Shown here piece by piece: positions 37,319-46,624 of a stretch of 64,000 nt of DNA. Position 1 is the first letter of the stretch. Every line of letters starts with the position of its first letter. This stretch comes from Helicobacter pylori. GTDB taxonomy: Bacteria; Campylobacterota; Campylobacteria; Campylobacterales; Helicobacteraceae. Position numbers and translations under genes: made by a program. The stretch covers positions 558,001 to 622,000 of the forward strand of contig CP032039.1 in the NCBI GenBank assembly GCA_008032935.1. The letters are read 5' to 3'. Under the pieces are notes generated by a model that was not told where the DNA came from, did not search any database, and saw only the letters and a list, made by a program, of their open reading frames with translations.

Positions 37319-37869
37319 TATAAAAAGCCCTTGCGCCTTAATTCTTCTTCATAAAGCCTTTCAAACACGAGCTCGTATTCATCGCTCCCTACGGGCAGTT
37401 TGCGTTTGTAATGCTTGATTTTTTCATGCACTTCATTTTCAATGCTTTCATACGCTTTAGAATAGGTGTCAATGGATTTGTAAATCAAGTTTCTTATCAA
37501 ATTCTCTGACACATTAAACATGATTAAATCTTCGTCTAAGATTTTATTCAAAATCTGGTGCGACAAATCGCTGCACCTTTCTTCCCAAAACAAATGAAAG
37601 CCCTCTTTTTGAGCGATCTGTCTTTTAATCATCCAAAAAAGCTGCCTTTCATCCATCCGCATGAATTCTATCTCATCGGTGTTTTCTTCTAAAAGCTCTC
37701 TGGCTTGCTCATCTATGGCGTTTTCTTTTTTAACGCTTTTTTCCAAAATCCCCTCTATCAATTCACACAATAATTCTCTAGGGGCTTTTAATTCTAATAG
37801 TTTTGAATGGATAAAGTCGTTAGCAATCTTATGGCTTATGTGGGTGATATGGGTTAGTTTGAGTCTCAT
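37318..37869 (-). CDS. Conserved hypothetical protein upstream of carA (HP1236-like)
   Basis: 183 residues, soluble, strongly helical and charged (LCELIEGILEKSVKKENAID, ELLEENTDEIEFMRMDERQL). I do not recognise a named fold beyond similarity to DUF507-type proteins, which I hold tentatively: tandem helical repeats with an RRKGFL-type C-terminus (ELRRKGFL here) are a feature of that family. It shares a transcript with carA. No membrane segment or catalytic motif is visible. Confidence 0.75.
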   Translation of the reverse strand: MRLKLTHITHISHKIANDFIHSKLLELKAPRELLCELIEGILEKSVKKENAIDEQARELLEENTDEIEFMRMDERQLFWMIKRQIAQKEGFHLFWEERCSDLSHQILNKILDEDLIMFNVSENLIRNLIYKSIDTYSKAYESIENEVHEKIKHYKRKLPVGSDEYELVFERLYEEELRRKGFL

Positions 37870-38043
37870 GATTTTTCTCGCGTATTTTATATTTTGTTTA
37901 GAGTGTATTTTATCGTTTTTTAGATAAAACGCTTTTTAAAGAATTAATTTAATGGCGCACCAAACTATAGGATTGTAGAATTTTATCAGCGTAGATGATT
38001 GTAATATCAGGGCGTTTTTTAGAAATCTTAGTGTTAATCAGTC

Positions 38044-39195
38044 TTAACCTCCCCCCTCTTTAATGCCATAGAATTGGAGCCTTAAAGCGAGTTGTTTATC
38101 GTTAGTGCGGATTTGATGGATGCCCCTTAATTGCAAGGCTGTAGCGACTTCTTTGGCTAAGAAATGCCGGTTTAATAATTTTTCATTAGCGCCAGAAATT
38201 TTACTCCCCCATAAAAAAAGCGTTTCAGTGAGCATTAAAAGATACAAACTGAAAACGCGCAAATAATATTGCCCCCTAAATTCCTTTAAACGCACCCTAA
38301 GGCTATTTAAAACGCTTTTAACAAACAAAGGCAAACCGATTAACGCTAAGGGGGCGAAAGTTTTTAAATCTATCTCTTGGCGCATGCTCAAAAGCAAAGG
38401 GAAAAGCCAACCGCTCGCGCTCATAAAGGCTAGTAACGATGGTTTTTTATCCAAAAGGGCTTTATAGAGCGTATAAGGGTAGTAGAGGAAGAATAAGGGT
38501 GAATATAAAAGCATGAGTTCTAAGCATGTGTCTATAAAATACCCACTAGGCAAGCCCTTATTGAAACTCCCGCTAAAAAGAGCGGTATTCACAATTAAAA
38601 CCACCAAAATAAAGATCGCGCTCTTAAAATAGCGTCTTCTTAAAGCGTAGGCAAAAACCCCTAGTAAAAGCGGGATAAACGCGCCGTCTAAAAACGCGCA
38701 AGCGCTAAGGGTTAAATAAGGGATTTTTTGGGTTTTGATATACAAATAGCTAACCAAAAGCCCAAGGCTTAACAACAGCACGCTTTTAGCTAGTAAAATC
38801 GCAAAGAGATTCACTCCAGGCAATAAAGCGTAAGTCAATACCACATAAAGGGCGTCTTTAGGCTTTTTTAAAATCTTTCGCCCTATCAAATAAAATAAAA
38901 ACATGTTAATGAGATGAGCGATCAAAAAAGGCAATCTTAAAGCCAAATCGTTTTGACCTAAAATAGCGGTGCTTTTTTGAGCGATTTGAACAAACCATGC
39001 GCTGCTATAAAAAAAATCCTTCGCTTCATTGTAGCTGATAGAAATTTCTCCACTCATCAACAGCCCCAAAGCTAGGACTAAAAAAGCCATGATGATAAAA
39101 ATTAAATCGCTTAAATCAAAGCTCCTTGTTTTTTTTTCCGGATAAATAAAATAGCGGAAATATAACAGAGCGCTTTGTAAGGGGCTTAGTTGCAT
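38044..39195 (-). CDS. Integral membrane protein, GT-C glycosyltransferase-like (HP1235-like)
   Basis: 383 residues with about nine helices. The first periplasmic loop has the acidic pattern ISYNEAKDFFYSSAWFVQIA followed by NDLALRLPFLIAHLINMFLF, as in PMT/ArnT-type glycosyltransferases, where an acidic pair binds the metal and the lipid-linked sugar. The C-terminal soluble part (GIHQIRTNDKQLALRLQFYG) is short. It lies three bases after the EamA gene, so they are probably one transcript. A role in surface glycan modification is possible; the substrate is unknown. Confidence 0.65.
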   Translation of the reverse strand: MQLSPLQSALLYFRYFIYPEKKTRSFDLSDLIFIIMAFLVLALGLLMSGEISISYNEAKDFFYSSAWFVQIAQKSTAILGQNDLALRLPFLIAHLINMFLFYLIGRKILKKPKDALYVVLTYALLPGVNLFAILLAKSVLLLSLGLLVSYLYIKTQKIPYLTLSACAFLDGAFIPLLLGVFAYALRRRYFKSAIFILVVLIVNTALFSGSFNKGLPSGYFIDTCLELMLLYSPLFFLYYPYTLYKALLDKKPSLLAFMSASGWLFPLLLSMRQEIDLKTFAPLALIGLPLFVKSVLNSLRVRLKEFRGQYYLRVFSLYLLMLTETLFLWGSKISGANEKLLNRHFLAKEVATALQLRGIHQIRTNDKQLALRLQFYGIKEGGG

Positions 39196-39198
39196 GAC

Positions 39199-40095
39199 TT
39201 AAATTTTTTTTAATTCTTTTAAAAGAGCGGGCAAGGCAATGAGTAAGCCTGAACATAAGATCAAAGCCACCCCTAAAGAGCTTTTAAGATCCAAAAATGT
39301 ATCGCCTAAATACAGCCCAAACAACAGCCCCCAAACAATGCGGGTGTATTCAATGGGGGCGATGATCCCAGCAGGAGCGTTCATGTAAGCATAAGTTAAG
39401 AAATACTGCCCTAAAGTCCCGCTAATCCCTATTAAAGAAATCCACAAAATATCCTCTTTTCTAGGGATATGAATGCCTGTGGATAAAAAAGGAATATCAA
39501 CAAACATGCCTATTAATCCAAGAAGGCTCATGCCAAAGGCGAACGCTAAAATCACGGCTTGCTTGTCATAATATTCCCTCAAATCCCTTAAAGTGATATA
39601 CGCTAAAGACACAAAGATCCCGCTCAATATGCCCATAAAAATTTCAACCGGCCCCACATTTTCCACGCTAGGATCGGAGATCAACACCACCCCCACTAGC
39701 CCGATGCATGCGGAAATTAACGCGCTTCTTTTGAGCTTTTCTTTCAAAAGAAAAGGGGAAAGAAGCACCGTATAAATCGGCGCACATTGCGAGAAAGCCG
39801 TCGCTGTAGCGAGCGAAATTTTTTCAATATTATAAAAAAACGCTAACATGGCCAAGCCCCCTACAACGACCCTAAAAGCGAGCTTTTTAAAACCGCCTTG
39901 TTTGTAACTCTTCAAGCGGTAGGGTTTGAAAGGATAAATAAGTAAGAGTAAGAGCGTCATGGTAATGGAGCGGTAAAACACATTTTCCATAGGGGAAAAA
40001 TAATCCGCTGTGATTTTAACAAACGCGCTCATGATTCCAAAGCATAAGTTCGCCAAGAGTATCATTGAAACGCCAAATAAAATGGTATTACGCAT
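39199..40095 (-). CDS. EamA/DMT-family transporter
   Basis: 298 residues with ten predicted helices in two related halves (LLANLCFGIMSAFVKITADY in the first, GILSGIFVSLAYITLRDLRE in the second). This doubling is the mark of the drug/metabolite transporter superfamily. Members export amino acids or other small metabolites, and some are RarD or YdcZ-like. The substrate cannot be read from the sequence. The ATG at 40095 begins the two-gene transcript with the GT-C-like gene. Confidence 0.85.
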   Translation of the reverse strand: MRNTILFGVSMILLANLCFGIMSAFVKITADYFSPMENVFYRSITMTLLLLLIYPFKPYRLKSYKQGGFKKLAFRVVVGGLAMLAFFYNIEKISLATATAFSQCAPIYTVLLSPFLLKEKLKRSALISACIGLVGVVLISDPSVENVGPVEIFMGILSGIFVSLAYITLRDLREYYDKQAVILAFAFGMSLLGLIGMFVDIPFLSTGIHIPRKEDILWISLIGISGTLGQYFLTYAYMNAPAGIIAPIEYTRIVWGLLFGLYLGDTFLDLKSSLGVALILCSGLLIALPALLKELKKI

Positions 40096-40491
40096 GCCTT
40101 TTACCCATCAATAAAGATTTTTAGGGTAGTTTAACCTAAAATCTCTAATTAAGGATTAAAGTTTTTAAGCTCTAAAAGCATAAAAGTTGCATTGATTGGT
40201 AAAATCATGTTATAACAATGTTTTAGGAGTTTTACCTTTTGTTTTGTCTAGAATCATTCTAGAAGCTTCAGCATTTCAAACTCCTTATAGAAATATGAAA
40301 ACATAAAAACACGAATCCTTTTTGAAAATAAACTCCTAGACCCTTTTTAAAGGGTTTGAACGCCACTATTAGAAAACTCTTTTAAGCTTTTTAAATCCCT
40401 TGTTTTGTTAAAACCCCATGCTAGAGGATTATCTCATTAGGGAATGGATTTTGCTTAATATCAGCGTAAAATTCAATTTTAGGAAATTCGC
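40096..40491. other. Divergent intergenic region
   Basis: About 400 bases between a minus-strand transporter and a plus-strand gene, without a supported gene. It holds a sigma-54 promoter at its right end and a CCCTTTTTAAAGGG hairpin near 40336-40349. Confidence 0.6.
40437..40456 (+). promoter_or_regulatory. Sigma-54 (RpoN) promoter
   Basis: GG at 40441-40442 and GC at 40453-40454 are separated by exactly ten bases, as needed for the -24/-12 elements; the context GGAATGGATTTTGCTT fits the H. pylori consensus (GGAA...TTTGCTT). Transcription would begin near 40466, 26 bases ahead of the ATG at 40492. In H. pylori sigma-54 serves the middle flagellar genes. Confidence 0.8.
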
Positions 40492-40953
40492 ATGGCTGTT
40501 TCTTCTATCAATCAGTTTGATTCTAACCTCTATGGGCTTTTAAACGCTAAAAGCGCTCCTAAAGAAGACCTAGCTCCTGTTGAAAACACAGAAAAAATAG
40601 AGCGAGAAAAAAAGGACGCTCCAACAGAAAACCTCCCCTTTAACCCTGACAAGCGAGAAACTTACGGCTTTTTGGTTTTAGAATTGATGAGCGATAGGGA
40701 GTATGAGGCTTTTTTAAGGGCTACGGCTGGAATGGATGAGAGCCAAAAACGCTTGGCCGCTCAGTCGCTCTATAGTTTGACGGATTTTTATAACGGAAAA
40801 TTCTCTAAAGAAGTGGAAAACGCCCCCAAGCAACCGATAAATGGCTTGCACAAAAAAGCCCTACAAACCTTTAACGCTACCAACCATAACGCTTTTTTGC
40901 AACGCTACCAGAACGCTTATAATAACCCTTCTTCTATGGATGTTACCCTTTAA
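40492..40953 (+). CDS. Hypothetical protein under sigma-54 control (HP1233-like)
   Basis: 153 residues. The N-terminal 60 are polar and probably disordered (SSINQFDSNLYGLLNAKSAP then Glu/Lys-rich), followed by a helical domain (ETYGFLVLELMSDREYEAFL, LAAQSLYSLTDFYNGKF) and a polar end. No signal peptide or membrane helix. I recall HP1233 as a member of the RpoN flagellar regulon, in line with the promoter. A role as an export chaperone or a secreted flagellar component is possible but not shown. Confidence 0.8.
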   Translation: MAVSSINQFDSNLYGLLNAKSAPKEDLAPVENTEKIEREKKDAPTENLPFNPDKRETYGFLVLELMSDREYEAFLRATAGMDESQKRLAAQSLYSLTDFYNGKFSKEVENAPKQPINGLHKKALQTFNATNHNAFLQRYQNAYNNPSSMDVTL

Positions 40954-40977
40954 AACAAGGTTAGGGTGAGGCGCTTT

Positions 40978-42120
40978 TCAATTTGTTTCTTCCAAGCTCT
41001 TAAACACCTTGATGAGGTCTATATGCTCATCAATGTCATGCGTTCTTAAAATACTCGCTCCATTTTGCAGTGCCATTAAATGCAAACTCAAAGTGCCGGC
41101 GAGCCGGTTTTGAACTTCACGCCCGGTGATAAGCCCGATCGTGTTTTTACGACTCGCTCCCACCAATAAGGGTTTTTTGAATTTGAGGAAGTGGCTTAAA
41201 TGCTTGATTAAGGCTAAATTATGCTCTTTTAATTTAGCGAACCCAAACCCTATATCTAAAATAATATCTTGAAGCGCGTGTTTTTCTAAAACCTCTAGTT
41301 TTTCCTTAAAGAAGCGATCCATTTCATCAAACAGATTGTGGTAAAAAACATTTTCTTGCATGTCTTTGGGGGTTTTTTGAGCGTGCATTAAAATGCAAGT
41401 GGGCTTGTAATCTTTTGCGACTTCTAGCATTTCAACGCTATTAAAACCGCTCACATCATTAAGGATGGAAAAATAATGCTCCAAAGCCATTTGGGCGGTT
41501 GTGGCATGGTAGGTGTCTATGCTGAATTTAGCGCATTGGTAGAGTTTTTGGGATTTGATTTCTAATAAAACTTCTTTTAAGCGATCTTGCTCTATTTTTG
41601 GATCAATGGTTTCACTCCCTGGCCTTGAACTGGCTGCGCCTATATCAATGAGCGTGATACCCTTTTCTAGCAATTGATAGATTTCTTCAAGCGCTTTTTT
41701 GCTATCAAACCGGCTTTTTTCATAAAAACTATCCGGCGTGAGATTCAAAATTGCCATGATCTGTGGGTTGTTAGGCTTTTGGGATTTAAGGTGGCTTTTT
41801 AATTCTTGCGCTAAATTTTTAAGCCCAAAGGGTTGGGAATGGCACTTGACAATAAGGCGTTCTAACTGGTTAGCGCTCACAATCAGCACCCCATCATAAA
41901 AAGACTCTTTAGCTAAAATACAATCTCTTGGCGTGGCGAAATCGCCCCCAACGCTGATGGCCTCTTGTTTTAAAATGAGCGTTGCACTTAAGGGCAGATG
42001 CTGGATTTCAAAAACAAAGCTAACGCCTTTTTTGTGCATATGGGTTTGAGCGGATTTTTCTGATCCGGTTTTTAAAAGGGCGTTTTTGAGCGCATCAGGG
42101 TTAAGGCGTTTTAAAATCAT
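40978..42120 (-). CDS. folP: Dihydropteroate synthase
   Basis: 380 residues, about 100 longer than E. coli FolP; the extra part is N-terminal (to about residue 110) and shows no motif I recognise. The catalytic domain begins with MAILNLTPDSFYEKSRF, then LIDIGAASSRPGSETIDP (pterin and phosphate binding) and LVGASRKNTIGLITGRE. It joins pABA to pterin pyrophosphate in folate synthesis and is the target of sulphonamides. It overlaps holB by four bases. Confidence 0.93.
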   Translation of the reverse strand: MILKRLNPDALKNALLKTGSEKSAQTHMHKKGVSFVFEIQHLPLSATLILKQEAISVGGDFATPRDCILAKESFYDGVLIVSANQLERLIVKCHSQPFGLKNLAQELKSHLKSQKPNNPQIMAILNLTPDSFYEKSRFDSKKALEEIYQLLEKGITLIDIGAASSRPGSETIDPKIEQDRLKEVLLEIKSQKLYQCAKFSIDTYHATTAQMALEHYFSILNDVSGFNSVEMLEVAKDYKPTCILMHAQKTPKDMQENVFYHNLFDEMDRFFKEKLEVLEKHALQDIILDIGFGFAKLKEHNLALIKHLSHFLKFKKPLLVGASRKNTIGLITGREVQNRLAGTLSLHLMALQNGASILRTHDIDEHIDLIKVFKSLEETN

Positions 42121-42773
42121 GGCGTTTTCTTTTTAGATAAAAGGCTTAAAAGTAAAGGTAAAAGATTATAGCTGAGCTTGTAATAAGAGTTATTAGCCTT
42201 AATCGCTAAATCAAAGGCTTGCAATTCTTGCTCGTTTAATGGGATCTTATGCCTATTGACGCTCTCTAACAGGCTTTCAATTTTTTCCCTCTGATTTTCT
42301 CTGGAATCAAAATTTTCTTTGTCTAAATTTTTTAAAAACGCATAAATATCTTTCAAATCCAGCCTTGATAGATCCAAATCTAAAGGTTTTAGGGGGATTT
42401 TTTGGCGCCTGTCTTCTTTGATCAGGCGGGATTTAATGGTGGCTAACACATGGTTTGGGCTTTTAGCGAACATGATAAAACAAACATTATTCGGAGGTTC
42501 TTCTAAGATTTTTAAAAGCGCGTTTTGGGCTTCTATGCCATAGCTGGGTGCAGCGATTAAAAAAGCGTTCAGTTCGCTGTGTTTGAGATGGGCCTTTGAA
42601 ATCACTTCTTTGGCATGCTCTATTTTAAAATCCTTGTTAAAAGTTTTGATCACCTTTTTGTCTTTTTCAATGATCTCGGTGTAGAATTTAATGTGGTGTT
42701 CAAAAAGGCTTGCAGTCTCTTCTAGGCTCTCTTCAAGATTGTCCGTATAAATAAGGCGGTTGAGGTTTTTCAC
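42117..42773 (-). CDS. holB: DNA polymerase III delta prime subunit
   Basis: 218 residues, shorter than usual delta prime. SELNAFLIAAPSYGIEAQNA and LLKILEEPPNNVCFIMFAKS, then TIKSRLIKEDRRQKIPLKPL match the AAA-like clamp-loader subunit (sensor 1 region included). The Walker A lysine is absent, as expected, since delta prime does not hydrolyse ATP. Overlaps with hobA and folP of four bases each show coupled translation. Confidence 0.85.
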   Translation of the reverse strand: MKNLNRLIYTDNLEESLEETASLFEHHIKFYTEIIEKDKKVIKTFNKDFKIEHAKEVISKAHLKHSELNAFLIAAPSYGIEAQNALLKILEEPPNNVCFIMFAKSPNHVLATIKSRLIKEDRRQKIPLKPLDLDLSRLDLKDIYAFLKNLDKENFDSRENQREKIESLLESVNRHKIPLNEQELQAFDLAIKANNSYYKLSYNLLPLLLSLLSKKKTP

Positions 42774-43312
42774 AGAGTAACCTTATTGTATAGCACGCTA
42801 AAAAGCGCGTTTTCAAAGAGTTTGAAGAGTTGCAATAATTTATAATCTAGCAAATTATCATGCTCTTTTAAAAGCAAGCAATCTTCTTTAAGCTCTTCAA
42901 AAAGCCATAAAAAACTAGGGATTTTACTCAATAGTAAGGTTTTCAAGCCTTCATTTTCAATTTTCCCAACATGCCAAAACATGGGGTTTTGATAAGTCAT
43001 CTCTATGGTGGCCAGAGAGAGATTCGCATCGTTTTTAGGGTAGAAAGAAGAAGCGTTAAAATCAATGACGGACAATAAGGGGCGCTCTTTTAAGTCTTTA
43101 GGGTTGAGATTAGAAAGAATGTAGTTTAAAAACCAGTGCCTAGAAGAATCAGCGCTCACTAACAGCGATCCGCCATTAAGCACATGCGAGATGGTTTGCG
43201 CGATGAGCTTGGCGTAGCTTGATCGCTCTAACTCCAGCCACCCGCTTTGTTGGGCGATAAATTCCCCCTGATCGCGCACAAATTCCTTGATCCAATCGTA
43301 GAAATTTTTCAT
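42770..43312 (-). CDS. hobA: HobA, DnaA-binding regulator of replication initiation
   Basis: 180 residues. It is recognised as HP1230 by YDWIKEFVRDQGEFIAQQSG and LLVSADSSRHWFLNYILSNL. HobA binds domain I of DnaA and promotes oligomer formation at oriC, working like E. coli DiaA, to which it is related in a SIS-like fold. It sits between lysC and holB with four-base overlaps on both sides, so replication proteins are made next to aspartokinase. Confidence 0.92.
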   Translation of the reverse strand: MKNFYDWIKEFVRDQGEFIAQQSGWLELERSSYAKLIAQTISHVLNGGSLLVSADSSRHWFLNYILSNLNPKDLKERPLLSVIDFNASSFYPKNDANLSLATIEMTYQNPMFWHVGKIENEGLKTLLLSKIPSFLWLFEELKEDCLLLKEHDNLLDYKLLQLFKLFENALFSVLYNKVTL

Positions 43313-44526
43313 TGATCTAATTGATACACCGCATGCAAAGTTCTAACCGCTAATTCAGCGTATTTAATGTCAATCAAAACCGAAATTTTAATCTCGCTTG
43401 TAGAAATCATCATGATATTGATATTGTCTTTGGCTAGGGCTTTAAAAGCGATACTCGCTACCCCAGAATGCGACTTCATGCCCACGCCCACTATGGAAAC
43501 TTTAGCGATATTTTCATCATAATCAATGGAATCCATTTGCGCTAAAAAAGGCTTTAAGGCTTGCTTGGTTTCTTCTATTTGGGTTTTAACGATCGTAAAA
43601 TCCAAATCGGTTTTGCCGTCTCTGCCGATCGTTTGGACGATCATATCCACATTAATGCGATACTCCGCTAAAGCGCCAAAGATTTCAGCGGCAATGCCTG
43701 GCCTATCTTCCACGCCCTCCATGCTCACACGAGCCTGATTCTTATCCAATGCGATCCCACTCACTATAGGGGTTTCCATGCGTTCTCCTTTAAAGTCTTT
43801 TTCAGCCACAATGAGCGTGCCTTCGCTATGGTTAAACGAATTGCGAGTCACTAACTTCACGCTGAGTTTTTTAGCTAATTCCACCGAGCGGTTTAATAAA
43901 ACCTTAGCCCCCATAGAAGCCAGTTCAAGCATTTCATCATAGCTGATTTGTGCGATTTTTTGAGCCTTTTCTTCAATGCGTGGATCAGTGGTATAAACGC
44001 CATCCACATCCGTATAGATTTCGCACAAATGCGCTTTTAAAGCCCCGGCCAAAGCGACCGCACTCAAATCGCTCCCCCCACGCCCTAAAGTCGTTGTTTC
44101 GCCTTGAATGTCAGCGCCTTGAAACCCAGCGATCACCACAATGTAGTTTTTTTCTAAAAGCTCTGCGATGCGTTTGGTGTCAATGGATTGGATCACGGCG
44201 TTTTGAAAATGCGAACTGGTTAAAATGCCCGCTTCTTTCCCGCTCAAGGAAATGGCTCTATGCCCATACCTCTCTAACGCCATGCTCAAAGCCGCGCTTG
44301 AAACCAATTCCCCCACGCTTACAATCCTATCCATTTCTCGCTTGTTAGGGTTATGGCTAAAATTCTTGCCAAATTCTAAAAGCCTATCGGTTTCGCCGCT
44401 CATTGCCGAAACCACTACCACCACCTGATGCCCTAATTTAACGCTTTCTAAAACCCTTTGAGCGACATTGTGGATCCTTTCTACGCTGCCCATGCTCGTG
44501 CCGCCGTATTTTTGAACGATTAACAC
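43309..44526 (-). CDS. lysC: Aspartokinase
   Basis: 405 residues. The kinase domain opens with [20 protein letters not shown] and has [20 protein letters not shown] near residue 170; two ACT domains follow ([20 protein letters not shown] and [20 protein letters not shown]), so feedback by lysine or threonine is likely. It phosphorylates aspartate for lysine, diaminopimelate, threonine and methionine synthesis. It overlaps the nudH stop by seven bases. Confidence 0.96.
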   Translation of the reverse strand: MLIVQKYGGTSMGSVERIHNVAQRVLESVKLGHQVVVVVSAMSGETDRLLEFGKNFSHNPNKREMDRIVSVGELVSSAALSMALERYGHRAISLSGKEAGILTSSHFQNAVIQSIDTKRIAELLEKNYIVVIAGFQGADIQGETTTLGRGGSDLSAVALAGALKAHLCEIYTDVDGVYTTDPRIEEKAQKIAQISYDEMLELASMGAKVLLNRSVELAKKLSVKLVTRNSFNHSEGTLIVAEKDFKGERMETPIVSGIALDKNQARVSMEGVEDRPGIAAEIFGALAEYRINVDMIVQTIGRDGKTDLDFTIVKTQIEETKQALKPFLAQMDSIDYDENIAKVSIVGVGMKSHSGVASIAFKALAKDNINIMMISTSEIKISVLIDIKYAELAVRTLHAVYQLDQ

Positions 44527-44993
44527 CCTAAATACCCCTCTCTTCTGAAATAAGCAATGACTTGGCGATACACTTGACGCTTAAAGGGAACGATTTTTTT
44601 AAGCAAATCCTTAAGATGAATGAATTGGTAAGCTCTAAATTCTGGCGTGTGCTTGTTCAAATCAATGTTGTTAGCATGCTTTAGGCGCACTAAAAAATAG
44701 CGTTGTTTTTGCCCGTCAAACGAATAGAATTTGTGCTCCATATTGCTTGGGAAATCATAGGCGATCCATCTGGGGTATTGCGCTAAAATCTCTATTTCAT
44801 TCGTGCCAATTTCTTCTAATAATTCTCTATGGAGCGCTTCTAAAGGGGTTTCACCCTCATCAATGCCCCCTTGGGGGAATTGCCACGCTCCTTCAATATC
44901 TATGCGCTCAGCGATAAAAATTTCGCATGTATTAGGGTAATCTGGCGACACAATGATAGCCGCAACATTAGGACGATATTTTTTATGTAGCAT
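44520..44993 (-). CDS. nudH: Nudix hydrolase, RNA/dinucleoside polyphosphate hydrolase (NudH/RppH-like)
   Basis: 157 residues. The Nudix box reads [20 protein letters not shown] followed by IGT, matching GX5EX7[21 protein letters not shown] is close to NudH/RppH. It can cleave Ap4A-type nucleotides and remove the 5' pyrophosphate of mRNA, the first step of decay; in older annotation it is called InvA, an invasion protein. It heads the group nudH-lysC-hobA-holB-folP. Confidence 0.93.
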   Translation of the reverse strand: MLHKKYRPNVAAIIVSPDYPNTCEIFIAERIDIEGAWQFPQGGIDEGETPLEALHRELLEEIGTNEIEILAQYPRWIAYDFPSNMEHKFYSFDGQKQRYFLVRLKHANNIDLNKHTPEFRAYQFIHLKDLLKKIVPFKRQVYRQVIAYFRREGYLGC

Positions 44994-45152
44994 AGGTCTT
45001 TATTTTAGCTCTTTCTTGTTTGATTAAGATGGTATTATAGTGTATGCTGGCTTTAAGTAGGGTTAAGAACGCCATTAAAATCAAAAATTAAAAAAAAGGG
45101 CTTGAAACTCATTTTAATAGCGCCCAAACAGCACTATTAAAACTAAGAGAAT

Positions 45153-45443
45153 TTATTTGAGAGTGGGGATGTATTTGGCTAAAGCTTTGATGTCTTCATC
45201 GCTTAATTTTTTAGCTTGCATGGTCATGACAGGATTCTTGTTGGCACCGCTTTTAAAACCCATAAGCTCTTTTTCAATTTCCGCTTCACTCATCATGTTG
45301 ACGATTTTGCTTTTGCCTAAAGCTTTCTTTTCAAACTTAACCCCATGGCAAGCGGCACAACTTTTTGCAAGAGCCTTAACATCTGTTGCCATTAAAGCGT
45401 TTGCGAACGCTAAAACGCCTAAAGCCATAATAACCTTTTTCAT
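45153..45443 (-). CDS. Periplasmic cytochrome c553
   Basis: 96 residues. The signal peptide MKKVIMALGVLAFANALMA is followed by one haem c site, AKSCAACHGV, and a distal Met in MTMQAKKLSDEDIKALAKYI. It carries electrons between the cytochrome bc1 complex and the cbb3 oxidase in the periplasm. I chose the ATG at 45443, with GAGGAG upstream; a longer open frame (45488) lacks a signal sequence at its start. Confidence 0.95.
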   Translation of the reverse strand: MKKVIMALGVLAFANALMATDVKALAKSCAACHGVKFEKKALGKSKIVNMMSEAEIEKELMGFKSGANKNPVMTMQAKKLSDEDIKALAKYIPTLK

Positions 45444-45538
45444 AGTGTGTCTCCTCATGCTTATCAAAATAACCCTAAAATGATACAATTACAAGTTTAA
45501 GTTTTGCTTAAAATGAAATGAAAATGAGAGAAATAAAT

Positions 45539-46576
45539 ATGATTTTATACATTCATATTCCCTTTTGTGAAAATAAATGCGGTTATTGCGCTTTCAATTC
45601 CTATGAAAATAAGCATGGGCTAAAAGAAGAATACACTCAAGCGCTATGCCTGGATTTAAAGCATGCCTTAAGCCAAACTGATGAACCAATTGAGAGCGTT
45701 TTTATTGGCGGCGGCACGCCTAACACTTTAAGCGTGGAGTCTTTTGAAAGGATTTTTGAAAGCATTTACTACAATGCGCGCTTGAGCATGGATTGTGAGA
45801 TCACCACTGAAGCTAACCCCGAATTGATCACTAAAGCTTGGTGTCAAGGCTTAAAAGATTTAGGGATCAACCGCTTGAGTTTAGGGGTGCAAAGTTTTAG
45901 GGAGGATAAATTATTGTTTTTAGAGCGCCAACATTCCAAAAATATCGCTCCTGTGATAGAAACTATTTTAAATAGCGGGATTGAAAATGTCAGCATTGAT
46001 TTGATTTATAACACCCCATTAGACAATGAAAACTCTTTAAAAGAAGAATTAAAGCTCGCTGAAGAACTCCCTATCAACCACTTGAGTGCTTATGCTTTGA
46101 GTGTTGAAAAAAACACGAATTTAGAAAAAAACGCCAAAAAACCCTCATGCACCAATTTTGACAATGCCATAAAAGAGATTTTAGAGGGCTTTTCTTTCAA
46201 GCAATACGAAGTGTCTAATTACGCTAGAAATTATCAAGTCAAGCACAATTTAGCTTACTGGGGGGCTAAAGATTATTTAGGGTGTGGGGCTGGGGCTGTA
46301 GGCTGCGTGGCGAATGAGCGCTTTTATGCGAAAAAACTCATAGAAAACTACATCAAAGACCCCCTAAAACGCCAAGTTGAAACGCTTAGCGAACAAGACA
46401 AACGTTTAGAAAAGCTGTTTTTAGGCTTAAGGTGCGTGCTGGGGGTTGAGCTTAGTTTCTTAGATGAAAATAAAGTAAAGTTTTTGATTGAAGAAAACAA
46501 GGCTTTCATTAAAAATGACCGATTGGTAGCGAGCGATTTTTTCATGGCCGATGAAATGGCTTTGTGGCTGTTGTAA
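45539..46576 (+). CDS. hemW: Radical SAM protein of the HemW/HemN group
   Basis: 345 residues from the ATG at 45539. The radical SAM motif is CENKCGYCAF: after the third Cys comes Ala-Phe, not the Cys that marks true HemN (CxxxCxxCxC), so HemW, a haem chaperone, is the better call than coproporphyrinogen dehydrogenase. Other features: FIGGGTPNTLSVESFERIF and RLSLGVQSFREDKLLFLERQ. Older annotation calls this gene hemN. It is divergent from the cytochrome c553 gene. Confidence 0.85.
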   Translation: MILYIHIPFCENKCGYCAFNSYENKHGLKEEYTQALCLDLKHALSQTDEPIESVFIGGGTPNTLSVESFERIFESIYYNARLSMDCEITTEANPELITKAWCQGLKDLGINRLSLGVQSFREDKLLFLERQHSKNIAPVIETILNSGIENVSIDLIYNTPLDNENSLKEELKLAEELPINHLSAYALSVEKNTNLEKNAKKPSCTNFDNAIKEILEGFSFKQYEVSNYARNYQVKHNLAYWGAKDYLGCGAGAVGCVANERFYAKKLIENYIKDPLKRQVETLSEQDKRLEKLFLGLRCVLGVELSFLDENKVKFLIEENKAFIKNDRLVASDFFMADEMALWLL

Positions 46577-46601
46577 GGCTCTGTTTGAATCAAGCGTTAA
46601 T

Positions 46602-46624
46602 AAAACGCTAAAAAGCGTTTTTTA
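46602..46624. terminator. Terminator between convergent genes
   Basis: AAAACGCT (46602-46609) and AGCGTTTT (46614-46621) form an 8-bp stem with an AAAA loop and extend into T-runs, with an A-run on the other side, so it can act on both strands. It lies between the HemW-like and crcB stops, the latter overlapping its end. Confidence 0.8.
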
